Positions 49,330-60,305 of a DNA stretch of 64,000 nucleotides are shown piece by piece (position 1 is the first letter of the stretch; each line of letters opens with the position of its first letter). Source of the DNA: Echinococcus granulosus (lineage: Eukaryota; Platyhelminthes; Cestoda; Cyclophyllidea; Taeniidae); contig NW_020170496.1 in the NCBI RefSeq assembly GCF_000524195.1, positions 163,156 to 227,155 of the forward strand, written 5' to 3'. The notes beneath the pieces were generated by a model, which saw only the letters and a list, made by a program, of their open reading frames with translations, made no database searches and was not told where the DNA came from. The translations under genes were made by a program, and so were the position numbers.

Positions 49330-51308
49330 TCACATACGCCTGCTCTTCACCTGAAAATGATTGCAAAATTGCTCATTATTAGTCGTTGCTTTTACAGAGG
49401 TAGCAGATACAACTAGGGAACTAACAATTCTGTCAAATGCGGCATCGAAAAGTCCGGAAGTGGGTTCGGGCGCTGGAACGGGAGCGAATGTCTCATTCGC
49501 CCCAGCATCAGTGGGTGAGGCTTTGCGCTTCAAGCGGTGCTGCGGAAATGAGGGCATCATTTCTGGTTCACAAGCTACAGAGCAGCGAGAGGTCAAACTG
49601 CATTACGTTCCCATAGTACTGTGAAGGGGTTGACTTCAGCAACTTACGAAGAGGATGTTCCCTAAAGTAGGAGCTCTGACAGCACTCCCTGGCGCGAGCG
49701 CGCCTCATTGGATCGTACATGAAGAGGAAATTAAGTAACCTAAATCCGGCATCAGAGAGCCAAGGAAAGGTCTGGCGAAGGTTGTTGTATCTAAAAGCCG
49801 GTGCATCAAACATTAAACCTGACATTTTGAAACCGATATAGCTAGTTTTAACTTTCACTTACTGCTGGGTCTTCAGCGTAATTTTCTTTAGCAGAGGTAA
49901 CGAGCTCATCCCCTAGAAGATCATTAGGTTCGACATTAAGCTACCATTTTACAGATCTATGGCATCAAAAATATGGACCTACAGGCCAAATACGTTCATT
50001 TGGGGTGCCCAGTAAGTCGATGATCAGTTCCAACTGGTGCACCTCGTTCTTACCGGGTAAGAGGGGCTTGTGGAGAAGCAATTCCCCCATAATGCAACCC
50101 GCCGACCTGTAGAGGAGAACCAGATAATGAAGGCGGTGGTCCAACCCTAAAGATAAGGTGAACAAGCACTCACCATATATCAATTGCCTTGGTCTGCATC
50201 TTATCACCCAGCAAAACCTCGGGCGCGCGGTACCTGCAGCCACGATGCGTATTTTCATTGGAAGCTTTACCATGGGAGCAAATGGAATAAAGAAGGGAAC
50301 GTACCACAAAGTAACTACCTTAGGTGTCATCGGATGCTGCGAATTGGATGGACGCGCAAGTCCAAAGTCAGCTTTAAGATATTCAATAATCAATGGGGAA
50401 AAACGTTACCTATCTTCACCATTCCTTTATCGGTCATAAGCAGATTTGATACTTTCAAATCACGATGAATTATGAAGTTCTCGTGAAGGTATCGCAGACC
50501 TTTGAACACTTGCAGCATGATTCCTTTGACCTGAAAATTATCGAAGATTAACCTGACTGATTACTCCTACCTGTGCTTCTGTAAAGGAGTTTGGCATGTT
50601 ATCTAAGAGGCTCGCCAGGTCTTGTTCACAGTACTCCATTGAAAGAAATATGCTGGAGTGAAAAAAAAAAAAAAAGAAAACAAAACCACTAGAAAGAGCA
50701 TCCGAGTTGACGCTACACATGAAATAGTGCTGAAGAATTACATCTATCAAATAAAGCAAAAGACGGGCACTAAGCGTATATATAGATTTGAAGAGAGGGA
50801 ATAATACACAGGTGAACTACCACACTTCAAGTTAGATGTCTGATGATTTTAAGAGAAGCATTAATGGCTGCTACCTATCAAGACTGCGCCCCACAACAAC
50901 CTCCTTCAGCTGGACAACGTTTGGATGTTTGATACTCAATAAAAGGGTTATTTCTCGGAGACTGCTAATCGGGATCCCTGTGGCGAATAAATAAAGAAAT
51001 TTGTAAGTCATACCATCTCTCTCATTCTCCATTCGAACCTTCTTCAGCGCAACTATGGCTCCAGTAACGGAATCACGTGCCCTATCTTGAGAAAAGGTAA
51101 CAAATGCACCTAAACATTACAGACAATGCCATATGTGCCCTCGCCAATCCGATTCAATTTCTCGAAATCAGAAACACTTCTACACCTGCCCTCCTACAGT
51201 CAAGTAAAGAAGGAAATAAGAACATAATACTCTAAACTGCGTGGGTATCCTGAAAGGGATTAGCTTCTTTACACCAAAGAGCTTGAGTTCGTCAATGCCT
51301 GCATCCAT
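49330..51308 (-). CDS. CDK10: Cyclin-dependent kinase 10 (PISSLRE kinase)
   Basis: CDK10 with cyclin M phosphorylates ETS2 and restrains ciliogenesis in vertebrates. Exons, in transcript order: 51308-51273, 51193-51121, 51085-51014, 50977-50875, 50652-50571, 50530-50410, 50371-50305, 50233-50174, 50106-49983, 49913-49863, 49790-49648, 49574-49330. Kinase motifs are intact: [15 protein letters not shown], the hallmark PISSLRE cyclin-binding helix, [26 protein letters not shown], the activation segment [14 protein letters not shown] and IDIWSAGC. The CDK10-type tail [19 protein letters not shown] follows and then extends beyond the human end. All junctions keep phase except 49983 to 49913. There an extra G in a GGGG run breaks the frame, although both exons match CDK10. 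Introns are mostly 35-40 or 67-79 nt. Confidence 0.95.
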
Positions 51309-52865
51309 AACTCAAAACAACAGGACGACTGTTAATAACTTAAACGAACAGCAACACTGGGCGCAGCAGCGCCATCATTTACCCCTCAATTATTATCCTT
51401 TATCTGACACTTGAAAACTCATTTTCTGTTATTTATTTACAAAAAATCAAACCCGCAATTTTATTTTACTTACCGCTGTTAGGGTGTGGCAATAATATTA
51501 CGTGACCATATTTTCATGATTTGTGACCTGAATGTTGACCATACATTGCTCCATATTTGTTAGTCTTTTACTTACCTTCACTCAAAAAATTCTTTTGTCA
51601 GAATACCAGGGTAAATTTTAAAATCAAAGAGCACTTTGTGTAAGAATACTGACAACAGCTTATCAGACAAGTAAAACTAGATTTTATGGTTCATGGAAAA
51701 CCCGCGATAAAAAAACATAGTTTGTCAACGTTTTAGTTTGCAATCAATGCGTTGAAAAGTGTTTACTTAACCATTTGTGCTCTTTCTGTAGTTCATTCAC
51801 TCATCCAACATTTTTCATGTTTTAAGTAAAAAGCATTGCTCCTTTTGAAATATCACCTTCTTAGCCTGCATCCTGTTCTATTCCGAATATCATTATTCGC
51901 ACAATTAAGAAGGGCTTAATGTAGAACTGCAGAATGTCTTGTAGGCTATGACCCTGACCGAAGGACCGTGCCAGGAAGTGAGGGCACAATCCGCGGATTC
52001 TGGAAATCAAAACTGTTAAGCGCTATACACATGCCATATTTTCCTACCCTAATTAATCTAATTGAAAAATTAAATCAGTCATACCACTTCTTGTCTTTAA
52101 ACAATATTATTTTATTAACATGGTTGACTACAAGTTGATCTACCGTACCATTGTACAAGCTTAAGTGATTCGGCTTCTCGTACGAATATCACAAGCTGTA
52201 GGCATTTTCACAATTTACCAAAATATTTCGAGTCCCGGTTTAAGTGTACACTATTCCTTCTACTGCGCCATTTATGTTTTTTTTCGAAAATCATTGTTTA
52301 AACTAGGGCTGCGCATATTACTGATAAATACTAGTAGGACTTTATTCACGAACACCTTGACGTGAATCAAGCAGTTCACATGATTGTAATACGGCTCTGC
52401 TTTAAAATTCCGTTTACATATATTTTAATGTGAGGATACATATTCTATGCAAACATAATTTCATGTATCGCCAAGGATGAATTTAATGCAATCAAGGTTT
52501 TGTATTTTCTATATTCTAGGTGCAGCCAAAACAGATGATTGTATTTCAGTCTTCTGAAACAAGTGCCTTGAAAGCGGTTAATGGTGGAGTTGTTTTCTAC
52601 TCCCTTTTCATAAATACAACCAAATAGGTATACGATTATTAGGGCATAAACACAAAAGGCATGTCACCAGGAGATTAAGCCCACCGGATTCTTACATTGG
52701 TGATAGAGGTAGCAGAGTGACAGGTGGCATAAACAGAGTTAAACGATACAAATGCGCACATCACACATTGCTAGTTTTAATAATTCCCTTCATTTGGCCT
52801 ATTTTATGCCACGCAGAAGGCATAAACCGCTTAGTGGCATTCTAAGTGTTTACCATGCTAAAAAC
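51309..52865. other. Spacer upstream of CDK10
   Basis: AT-rich DNA that should hold the CDK10 promoter. A weak similarity to the GC-rich core of the ~180-bp repeat (GGTCCTTCGGTC on the minus strand) lies near 51950-51975. No coding exon is supported. Confidence 0.35.
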
Positions 52866-53186
52866 TTAAATGCCACTGTCTTGTTTATCCAAAATCCAGA
52901 AGTAAATTAAATCTTGGCCACAAATCATCAGCATTTGGCGTCGACATCGACTATTGATAAACGGCTTTCCATAATAATTAGTCATACCCTTTGACGCAAA
53001 CTTGCGGTCACGACACCCCGCTCGGCACTGTACAGACGTAAATATTTCACTAGGATCAGATGACACTTACCACATGACTGGCGTCTACCCTAGTCGTGAT
53101 TCATTTCCAAGTCTAAATAAACTACACTACCCATGTATACTTCCGGTGACCGAAAATGTGACAACTATGCAGAACGTGAGGGTCAT
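52866..53186 (-). CDS. Candidate small secreted peptide, three exons with 41- and 43-nt introns
   Basis: Hypothetical. Exons in transcript order: 53186-53131 (ATG plus a hydrophobic signal-like stretch MTLTFCIVVTFSVTG), a 19-nt microexon 53089-53071, and 53027-52866 (stop). All phases agree, giving 78 residues. The mature part has four cysteines (CRAGC, SRCRR, MICG) and is basic in the middle. The second intron has a strong GTAAGT donor and TACAG acceptor; the first (GTAGTG...CTAG) is weaker. An ATTATAAATAA TATA-like element lies upstream near 53264-53274 on the minus strand. No family was recognised, and it could be chance. Confidence 0.35.
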
Positions 53187-54712
53187 TATGTTTGCACACA
53201 GCTCTCATCTCCCTCTCTTTTTCACTTACGTATACAATCAACGAGATTTTTTGTGGCTCGCATTATTTATAATGCCAGCCAGTAAATGACTTTGCTGCCG
53301 TTAAGAGGAATCATCGCCTCCACTGACCTCTCGATTTCAGTTTTTAGGGTAGATTGGTCATGCCAGCCGAAAGCTGTCACCTTTGCAGGGTGGCGAATTC
53401 AAAAGGGGAGTCCTAGCAACTCGTTAAAATTTTGATTAACATGAGTAGATATACAGGGCTTCTTTTTTCCAAAACCAAGGTTAGTTGGGCCAAAAAACGT
53501 GTTATTTTCAGCCCTATTTGCCCAATTTACACGTCGGGCGATAGTCGAAGATCCCAGAAATGGTATTATTTGCCACAATAACCCAACCTGAGCTAATGAC
53601 GAGGCACAAACTTCGGGGAGAAAGCAGCTTAAAGATATTTGTTAGCAGGATAAATTCCGTCCCAATTCAATGGGAGTCGTAATAGAGCCTCTCACATCAT
53701 TTTTAACACCTTGATGTCACAACATGGAGCCATGTTATGTCGCAGCCGGGACGTTCTGTGACACATACTAAATCCAGAGTATCTAGGTTAAATTTTGAGT
53801 ACAATGGCGCTGAATGGCGATCAGAAATGGGATGTTAATTATTTCATTACTTTGACTCAATTTAATGAAACTTGATTACTCGACTACACCTATCAACTAA
53901 ATTGGGATTTTTGGGTCTGGATCGGTTTTGGGGGAGACACATCAACGTTTACATTTGCAGAACAATTCTTCATAATACAGCAGCCATTTTTGTGAACTCT
54001 TTTAATGACCACTGGAGAGGTCACTAAGGCTGCTTAAATTAATGTAGGTTCTTGAGTTAATAGCCTTCAATCTATGGAATCGGGTCAAGCACGGAGAGCT
54101 CATCAAAAGAATTGCTGGTTTCAAAGAACGACTACATAGAAGCAACATACCTGTCAACCATCCCTAGTTGACTCGCCTTTATCTTACAACTTCAAAACTT
54201 CCAATTTTTTAACACCTCCCTCAATAGATTACACTTTTCTTCTTCTTAAAAGGAAAATAATTACCTTACATCATTCTTAAATTACAACCTAACCTATGGT
54301 GTGCGGTAACTGACCAGTTGAGGAGCAAATTAACCGACATTCACTGAAGAATAATCCTTTTCCTACCAAAACACCCTCATCTGTTGAGTGGAAAGTGCCA
54401 TTCGTGATTTCAACGCAATATTTGGTTCTATAAAGACAGCTTTGGAGAGTCCAAAAATAACCTTCTAATGACCCTACACAGTGATTAAGGTAAAAGCACA
54501 TCTAAGGGTATTTAGATCCTAGACGGGAGCCATATTCCCTCCTCAGAATTCAATATCCACTCGTTTCCCCACAGCACAAATCTTAGGTTCAATTTTTACA
54601 TTTTTGATACTCGCTTCTTAAGCACTCATACTACTATTCCGATTCTTCCACAATTCGTTAAATAAGGTTCAATGCTTCTAAAGTGGCATAACTAGTCAGA
54701 TTCATTCAATGA
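53187..54712. other. Spacer between the two minus-strand small-protein genes
   Basis: No coding exon or known repeat was recognised in this stretch. Confidence 0.3.
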
Positions 54713-55072
54713 TTAAGGTCGCTTCGGTATAGAAGTGGCTTCAACTAGTCTACGTGGATGGCTCCGTAGAGACGGTGGTAACGTCGTCGTAGTCACCGTC
54801 CTGATGGGATAGTGCAGCTCAAGGAGGGAGAAAGAGCAGCGTCCATAGGTGTTGCCATCTCGAACTTTTCTACACGTCAGTCCCGGACAACAGGGTTCGT
54901 GGTTCCAACCGCCGCAGGTCTTGTCCAGACCCCGACAATCCTCGTCTTTGTAATAAGCGAAAGAAAGGAGGGTTTAGGACAATCCACTGAAGCTAAGCAT
55001 GGCCGGATGAAGTGTCAATGGCATTAAAATTAATCCTAGGAGGGGAAGAATTTCAAGAACGTATCCTAGCAT
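54713..55072 (-). CDS. Putative secreted six-cysteine knottin-like protein
   Basis: Two exons in transcript order: 55072-54988 encodes ATG and a hydrophobic leader (MLGYVLEILPLLGLILMPLT). After a 42-nt intron, 54945-54713 encodes the cysteine module and stop. The intron is phase 1, as in the UPF0506 genes downstream. The model gives 105 residues. The cysteine spacing is C-X6-C-X7-CC-X4-C-X11-C, an inhibitor-cystine-knot signature, and the first four intervals equal the first module of the UPF0506 genes. The tail is Thr/Pro/Arg-rich without cysteines. A TATA-like CTATAAAG lies at 55112-55105. The donor (A then GTGGAT) is weak and the acceptor follows a fair pyrimidine tract. The function is unknown. 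Confidence 0.6.
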
Positions 55073-57320
55073 CCTTGACTGGATGAACTTTGCTACGAAT
55101 AGCTCTTTATAGAACACGACCAACCAAAGTAAGTGGAATTCTGTTGTGAAATTTGTGGCAGATAAATCTACGAGTTGCATTAATATCACTAAATGCAATT
55201 GTGATCATAAGGAACGCCGAAGATGTTCTTCAATGCAAGTATCGTAGAATAAGAATATGTAGATCCTTTCAACTTCCTTAGAAGGTGATCAGAGCTCTTC
55301 TCCCACCATGCCTATCCTACTAGTCGCCCGAATTTCTTGTATGCTTATGGTGAAGCCACTTTTATTTTTGAAGGCCTTACAGCTACTTGGGGGGACTACT
55401 TTGTACGATAAGCAGCTTCTGGATACAAGTGATTTTTAGCCATCATAGTTGGTAATATTTGTCACGATTCTTGTCAGCTACGATGCTGCACTGATAAAAT
55501 GGCGCAACTAAAGGGTCGGCACAACATTTTCAAACATAAGGAAACAGGTTTAAAATCAGGATGTTCTAATAAGCGTAGAAAAAAGAATTTGACATACAGG
55601 AAGCAAACACACTGCTGCCTTTTGAACATTTCCAGGGATGTTGCCTTTATTGTTGAAACCAATGCTGTTAGTCAGTGCGAATACAAAGTTTGAAAAATTA
55701 GCTATTTAATTGCCTAAGGTTTAATTATTTATGGTCTTTTCATTGCTCACCAAAATTAAAAATGACACCAAATTCACGTCCATAAAGCAACAATTTAAAA
55801 GAAGTACACATTTTATGATCAAACGTGTGGAACTTGTGATAATACCCATATTAATGTCTCTCCGTAGATAGCTTGGGGTTTCGCAATTGGCTCATTAATT
55901 TCCACACTAGCCTAAATTCTCACAAGTTTGAGCAATATGGAAACCGACACGTCCGGACTGATTTTTCTATCGATCGGAGCTGGTTTACCCCACCAATCTT
56001 TTAAGACGTTTTGAAATGATCTACCCTATTATACTGTGGCCGTACGCACCAAATGGGGATTTCCTATGATGCCATCTGCAAAGGGCATGGAAAATTAGCG
56101 AAATGCAATACGTCGACTTACTTGAGCGCGACGGCAATGCGATAGCATGTAAAATGCAAGTGAGCAAGAGGAGCCCAACGGCATGCACCCTTGTGCAGCT
56201 CATGCTACCAAAGATTGCGTAATGAACGCTACACCAGTTGCACCCATTTGATAATTGAGGTCATTACCACAATCCAGATAAATGGTAAACAACGACGTCT
56301 GATTTGTTATCGGCTTCATGAGGGTCACTTTGATGCCTGACAGGGTAGTCTAAACATATGGCCTTGCAAAATTTGATTAAAAAATTGGCCAACGCCATTC
56401 ACTTTGGAAATATTTGCCATAAGGCAACGTATACACACTTTAGTTTGCACAATGCCTGACGTTTAAAACGCCGCAAGTCGATTTGAACCTGTGATTTGAC
56501 CTGTCAGGGTAGAATGCGAATTTTAACTCCACAGAGAGTTAGGCCAAGGTTAGCCTGGAAGTGTAGTTGGGGGAAACTGATAGCTGAAATATATCTCTTG
56601 GGGTTTTGGGAACAATGTTGGCGTAGGTATCCTGTTTGCAGAAAAAAAACAAGTGCGATTTAATTTTAGCCTAGTTTGTCTAAATTCAAATTCGGTAACA
56701 GATAGATGGATGGGAAGAAAAGGTATTCTAAAGTCGAATGATTGGAACATCCTTTTCATTTATTATAAAATCGCACAAAGAATCCTTGCTCAAATTTCCT
56801 CTGCTTTGTGCATTCAAAAAGACTTATTTAGCCTCAAATCGTAATATTCGAAGACTAAAGAGAATCATATTGTCTCCCAGACCAGGAACGGCCTCTATCG
56901 GGTACTGTTTTGCCTCAATCACGTTCGCGGTTATCATAAACAGATAAATAATGGATGTCACGTATGTGTGACGCCGGTAGCGAGAAAGATATCGAATAAC
57001 ATGAAATGTATTTACTGCCCTGGAAACCACTACTTTAATACGAAAAACATTACGAAAATGAAAGTGAATTACAGAAATTTGTGATGGGAGTTGAAGCAGA
57101 AATTGCCATGACTCTAAGATTGAGGTAATTCCCCTATTGCACTGATTAAAAAACAGCCGAATAGTAAGCGTCCCTCCTAAATTCATGCATAATTTTCCTA
57201 TTATTGTCAATATCTAACTGAAAGGAAAAAACCGATCGCTTTGCACTTTAAATTCACCAAAATTGAAGGCGCGAGTAGTTAGATAAGGGATGCAGTAGCA
57301 TCACCAGTATGCACTGTTGA
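55073..57320. other. Spacer without a supported gene
   Basis: AT-rich. Short open frames on both strands (for example 55499-55693 +) lack recognisable domains or splice support. A 25-nt near-palindromic motif at 56957-56982 also occurs at 36645-36669. Confidence 0.3.
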
Positions 57321-57848
57321 ACTGACCGAGAAAAGTACACGAGGCATTTGCCTCGTGTCAACTGTCAAGTGCATTTGTGCAAAATTAAGAAGTTCACTTC
57401 TAGCTCGTTGAAAACAAATAAGTCGTGGCTTGACCTCCACCTGCAGCCTGCCCTCCATCCAAAGTTTCATGCTCTCTCCGAACCCGAAACTAAAGGGGAT
57501 GCAAAATCACGTGCAAGCATCGTCATGCGGATTGGTCTGCCTGGTGTTACCGATGACGTTGATGACAAGTAAAGAGTCGTCCTGTTGATTTTTAGGCGAT
57601 GGCTGCCAGGGGCACAACCTCGTCGGCGTATGTCGCCTCGGCTCGGAGTGGGAAGTGGCACAGCACTACGAACCTCGGAGTCGGCTATAGCCACGATAAC
57701 AAGGAATGCGGAAGGAGTACTGGATATGGCTCCTGGAAATCGTGAGATGACAGCTAAACTGAATCCATGTATGAGACTTCCCTTTACCCCGGGTTCTGAA
57801 TCATTGAATCGCTGTCAAATGCAGGATGCTGCTAGCAAATTCCATTAA
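57321..57848 (+). CDS. Possible gene or gene fragment (two open segments in one frame)
   Basis: I do not recognise it. Two segments in the same frame are open: 57321-57569 and 57573-57848, separated by TAA at 57570-57572. The stop would be removed if the 27 nt from GTAAAG at 57569 to TTTAG at 57595 were spliced, but that is shorter than any other intron here. The second segment is more GC-rich, basic and Arg/Ser-rich, with MSPRLGVGSGTALRTSESA. No ATG or upstream exon was fixed. It may be a small gene, a pseudogene or chance. Confidence 0.3.
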
Positions 57849-58295
57849 ATTTGGATACAAATCCTACAAGCCCATTTGATGTTGGCCTAAAAACTATTTA
57901 AAATGATAGAATGAAGCATAAATCTGGGCAAATATTCTCAAGATAAAAAGTGACTCTTTCTGAAAGAATTGAAGAGATTGTTTTTATGGGCCGATGAAAT
58001 GGTCGAAAGCGAACTCAGATGGACACACCTAAACACCACCAAATTCAAAACTGTCGAATCCGAAGCCACGGGAGTCGTTACTTTTTTGATATTTTGGACA
58101 TGACACCCAAATCAAGTGTCAAGATAGAACGAGAACGGCTTACCATCCTGATCCCACGGTGGATGCTGGCATGAAGATGGTCCTTTTTCCAACTAGTCAT
58201 TGTTGGTTGTTATTTAACAGCAGAAACAACAACAATGACTCGTTTTCCAGCAGGCCTAAGGTCACTCGATCTACGCACCACTGATGTCGGTGGCA

Positions 58296-58455
58296 TTTGT
58301 TTGCGTTTGTGCGCACATGTGTGCGCATATACGTGTGCATGTGTGTCTCCTCGGGTCAAACGGTTTCACTCAAGCCCCTTTCGAAAGTTTGTGTGTGTGT
58401 GTGTTATGTTTTTGAGTGTGCGCGCGCCCAGATGCATGCGCACACACAATTTGTG
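58296..58455. repeat. TG/CG alternating purine-pyrimidine tract with inverted arms
   Basis: Two alternating runs (58298-58350 and 58388-58450) rich in GTGTGCGC and TGTGTG lie directly upstream of the first UPF0506 gene. The second contains GTGTGCGCGCG and GCATGCGCACACAC, which can pair. Such runs favour Z-DNA and hairpins. Confidence 0.6.
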
Positions 58456-58464
58456 AATAAATAG
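58455..58464 (+). promoter_or_regulatory. TATA-like element of the first UPF0506 gene
   Basis: GAATAAATAG lies about 50 bp before the ATG at 58511, the same distance as the TATA box of the paralogue. The match to TATAAA is imperfect. Confidence 0.35.
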
Positions 58465-58510
58465 GGAGGGCATTTGGGTGGCCGTAAGACTTGCCTGCCT
58501 AGTCGTTACC

Positions 58511-58890
58511 ATGCGTTGCCTCTTCATCCTCCTCATTGGTCTCATGGTCACAGCTCTTGCTGACGGTACGTAAAACAACACTTCCATCGCTTTTTAAGCC
58601 CATTCCATCTCCTAGTGTCGACTTACTCCAGTGCGACTCCAGTTTGCATTACAATTTGCTAACAGTGTGATAAGTTTAGATTTCTGTGTATTCTCCTTGA
58701 AGATACGTGCAGAAAAATGGGCGAACCTTGCTCCAGAACCGTCTTCAGTCGGTGCTGCGAAGGTCTCTACTGCGTACTGAAGGGATTTGCTGATGGAACC
58801 TGCGAAAAGTGTCTGCCCCAGGGTCACTTCTGCTTCTCCGATGGGGAATGCTGCAGTAATGACTGCGCCTGGTACAGGTTCTGCCGATAA
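58511..58890 (+). CDS. UPF0506-family secreted cysteine-rich protein, paralogue 1
   Basis: Exons 58511-58565 (signal peptide MRCLFILLIGLMVTALA) and 58703-58890 join in phase 1, giving 80 residues. The mature part has 12 cysteines: C-X6-C-X7-CC-X4-C-X9-C-X2-C-X6-C-X5-CC-X3-C-X5-C, i.e. two knottin-like modules linked by C-X2-C. Motifs such as CSRTVFSRCC and ECC..DCAWYRFC match the UPF0506 family (Pfam, mainly flatworms). The function is unknown; it is presumably secreted and disulphide-stabilised. The second gene, 1.4 kb downstream, has identical spacing, so this is a tandem duplication. Confidence 0.85.
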
Positions 58891-60255
58891 ATATAATCGC
58901 ACAGTTTTATTCACTCAACTCCAACACAACTGCTACTGATTAAAATTTATTCCATATTTTAAATTCACTTTCTTGTTTATTGCATTATAAAAAAATTAGA
59001 CGCCTTGTGGGGACCCTACTTAGACAACACATATGCTCAATAAAATTCGGTTAACGAATGTTGGCATCATTCTTCTTGAGACGTGATGAAGGGTAAAGAT
59101 CGACTAGGCATATGTACCTATAATTTCATCATTCAACAATGGTGTATCCAGTTGTAGAAAGCATCTATTCGACACCTTGAGTTTATACCCCCTTCTCACA
59201 AGTGGCATATTCCACTGGCAGGGTTGTAATTCGGCCTAACCATTGTTTAAGGGAACTTTCAGGGAAATTTACTTAAAGATTGTTAAAATTACCATATGAC
59301 ATTCATTCCGATGCCTTAAAAGTAAAGTCAACTCGAGCGGTCTCTGCCATCAATGGTTCGCACTAGTTTGTGCGCATTGACTCACCTCCCCTCGAATTTT
59401 TATTGGTCAGATTGGCACTCAATCAGTGAGATTGCAGTGCTGATTGACGGAGGCAAGGTCCTTGCTGCAAATATTTAAAAGATAATCAATTTCCAAAGTT
59501 GTCATTAAGAATTGCGAATGTTACTTCCGAATTTTGAGTCAAAATACAGTATTTCTTAATGATGAGTACTTATGGTGCTACTTAAGGAATCGTAGATTTA
59601 CTTTTAAGATTATATGGCAAGATCAGCAAACTTTTACAAATTTAACCGTTAAGTTACATAGAATCGTGTGCACTCCTTGTATTACTGGCAAGTGGAGTTA
59701 GACTTATTTAAAGACTTCATCTATTTTTCAAACTAAGTAAACAAAAAGCTAGTCGGTCAGAATAAGCACCACATGAGGTGAACCCGGATGAAGTATTAAC
59801 AGTTAACTAATTCACCAACTCTAGATGTCACCTAGTCAAGGTTAGTGGTAGAATGTGATTTAAAGTCACCATCAATCTGTTAGTTATGGGTAATAGATGT
59901 TTAGGCAGGAGTGCATGTAATGTTACGAACGCTAAATTGTCCATCTCTGTTCATAAAGGAGTCGAAACCGTGGAAAACATTCCCAGCCTCTTAGCAGATA
60001 AGTATTTTAAACAGGGAGCTTGAAATCTAAAAAAAAAGGAGAAAAACAACACTTACTCCTGAAACTTTGTCCTCAATCCCTTCTTTGGATTAATCAAAGT
60101 TCAATGGGCATGTGATTCTCAGCTCATGATTTTACCGTGTTCAAAATCAACACACCTCCCACTTCTTACTTTCAGCGGAGTGGCGTCACCGCAAGCCATG
60201 TATACATCTCAACGACAATGTAAACAATGTTGCGACGGCGTTCGATGGATTGGCT
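58891..60255. other. Spacer between the two UPF0506 paralogues
   Basis: An AATAAA at 59039-59044 may be the polyadenylation signal of the first paralogue. No third copy or other gene was seen between the two. Confidence 0.4.
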
Positions 60256-60262
60256 TATAAAA
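60256..60262 (+). promoter_or_regulatory. TATA box of the second UPF0506 gene
   Basis: TATAAAA in the context GGCTTATAAAATACG lies 44-50 bp before the ATG at 60306, consistent with transcription starting roughly 20 bp before the ATG. Confidence 0.6.
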
Positions 60263-60305
60263 TACGTCCATTTCAAATAAACCCACCCATTCATCCTGTG
60301 CAATC

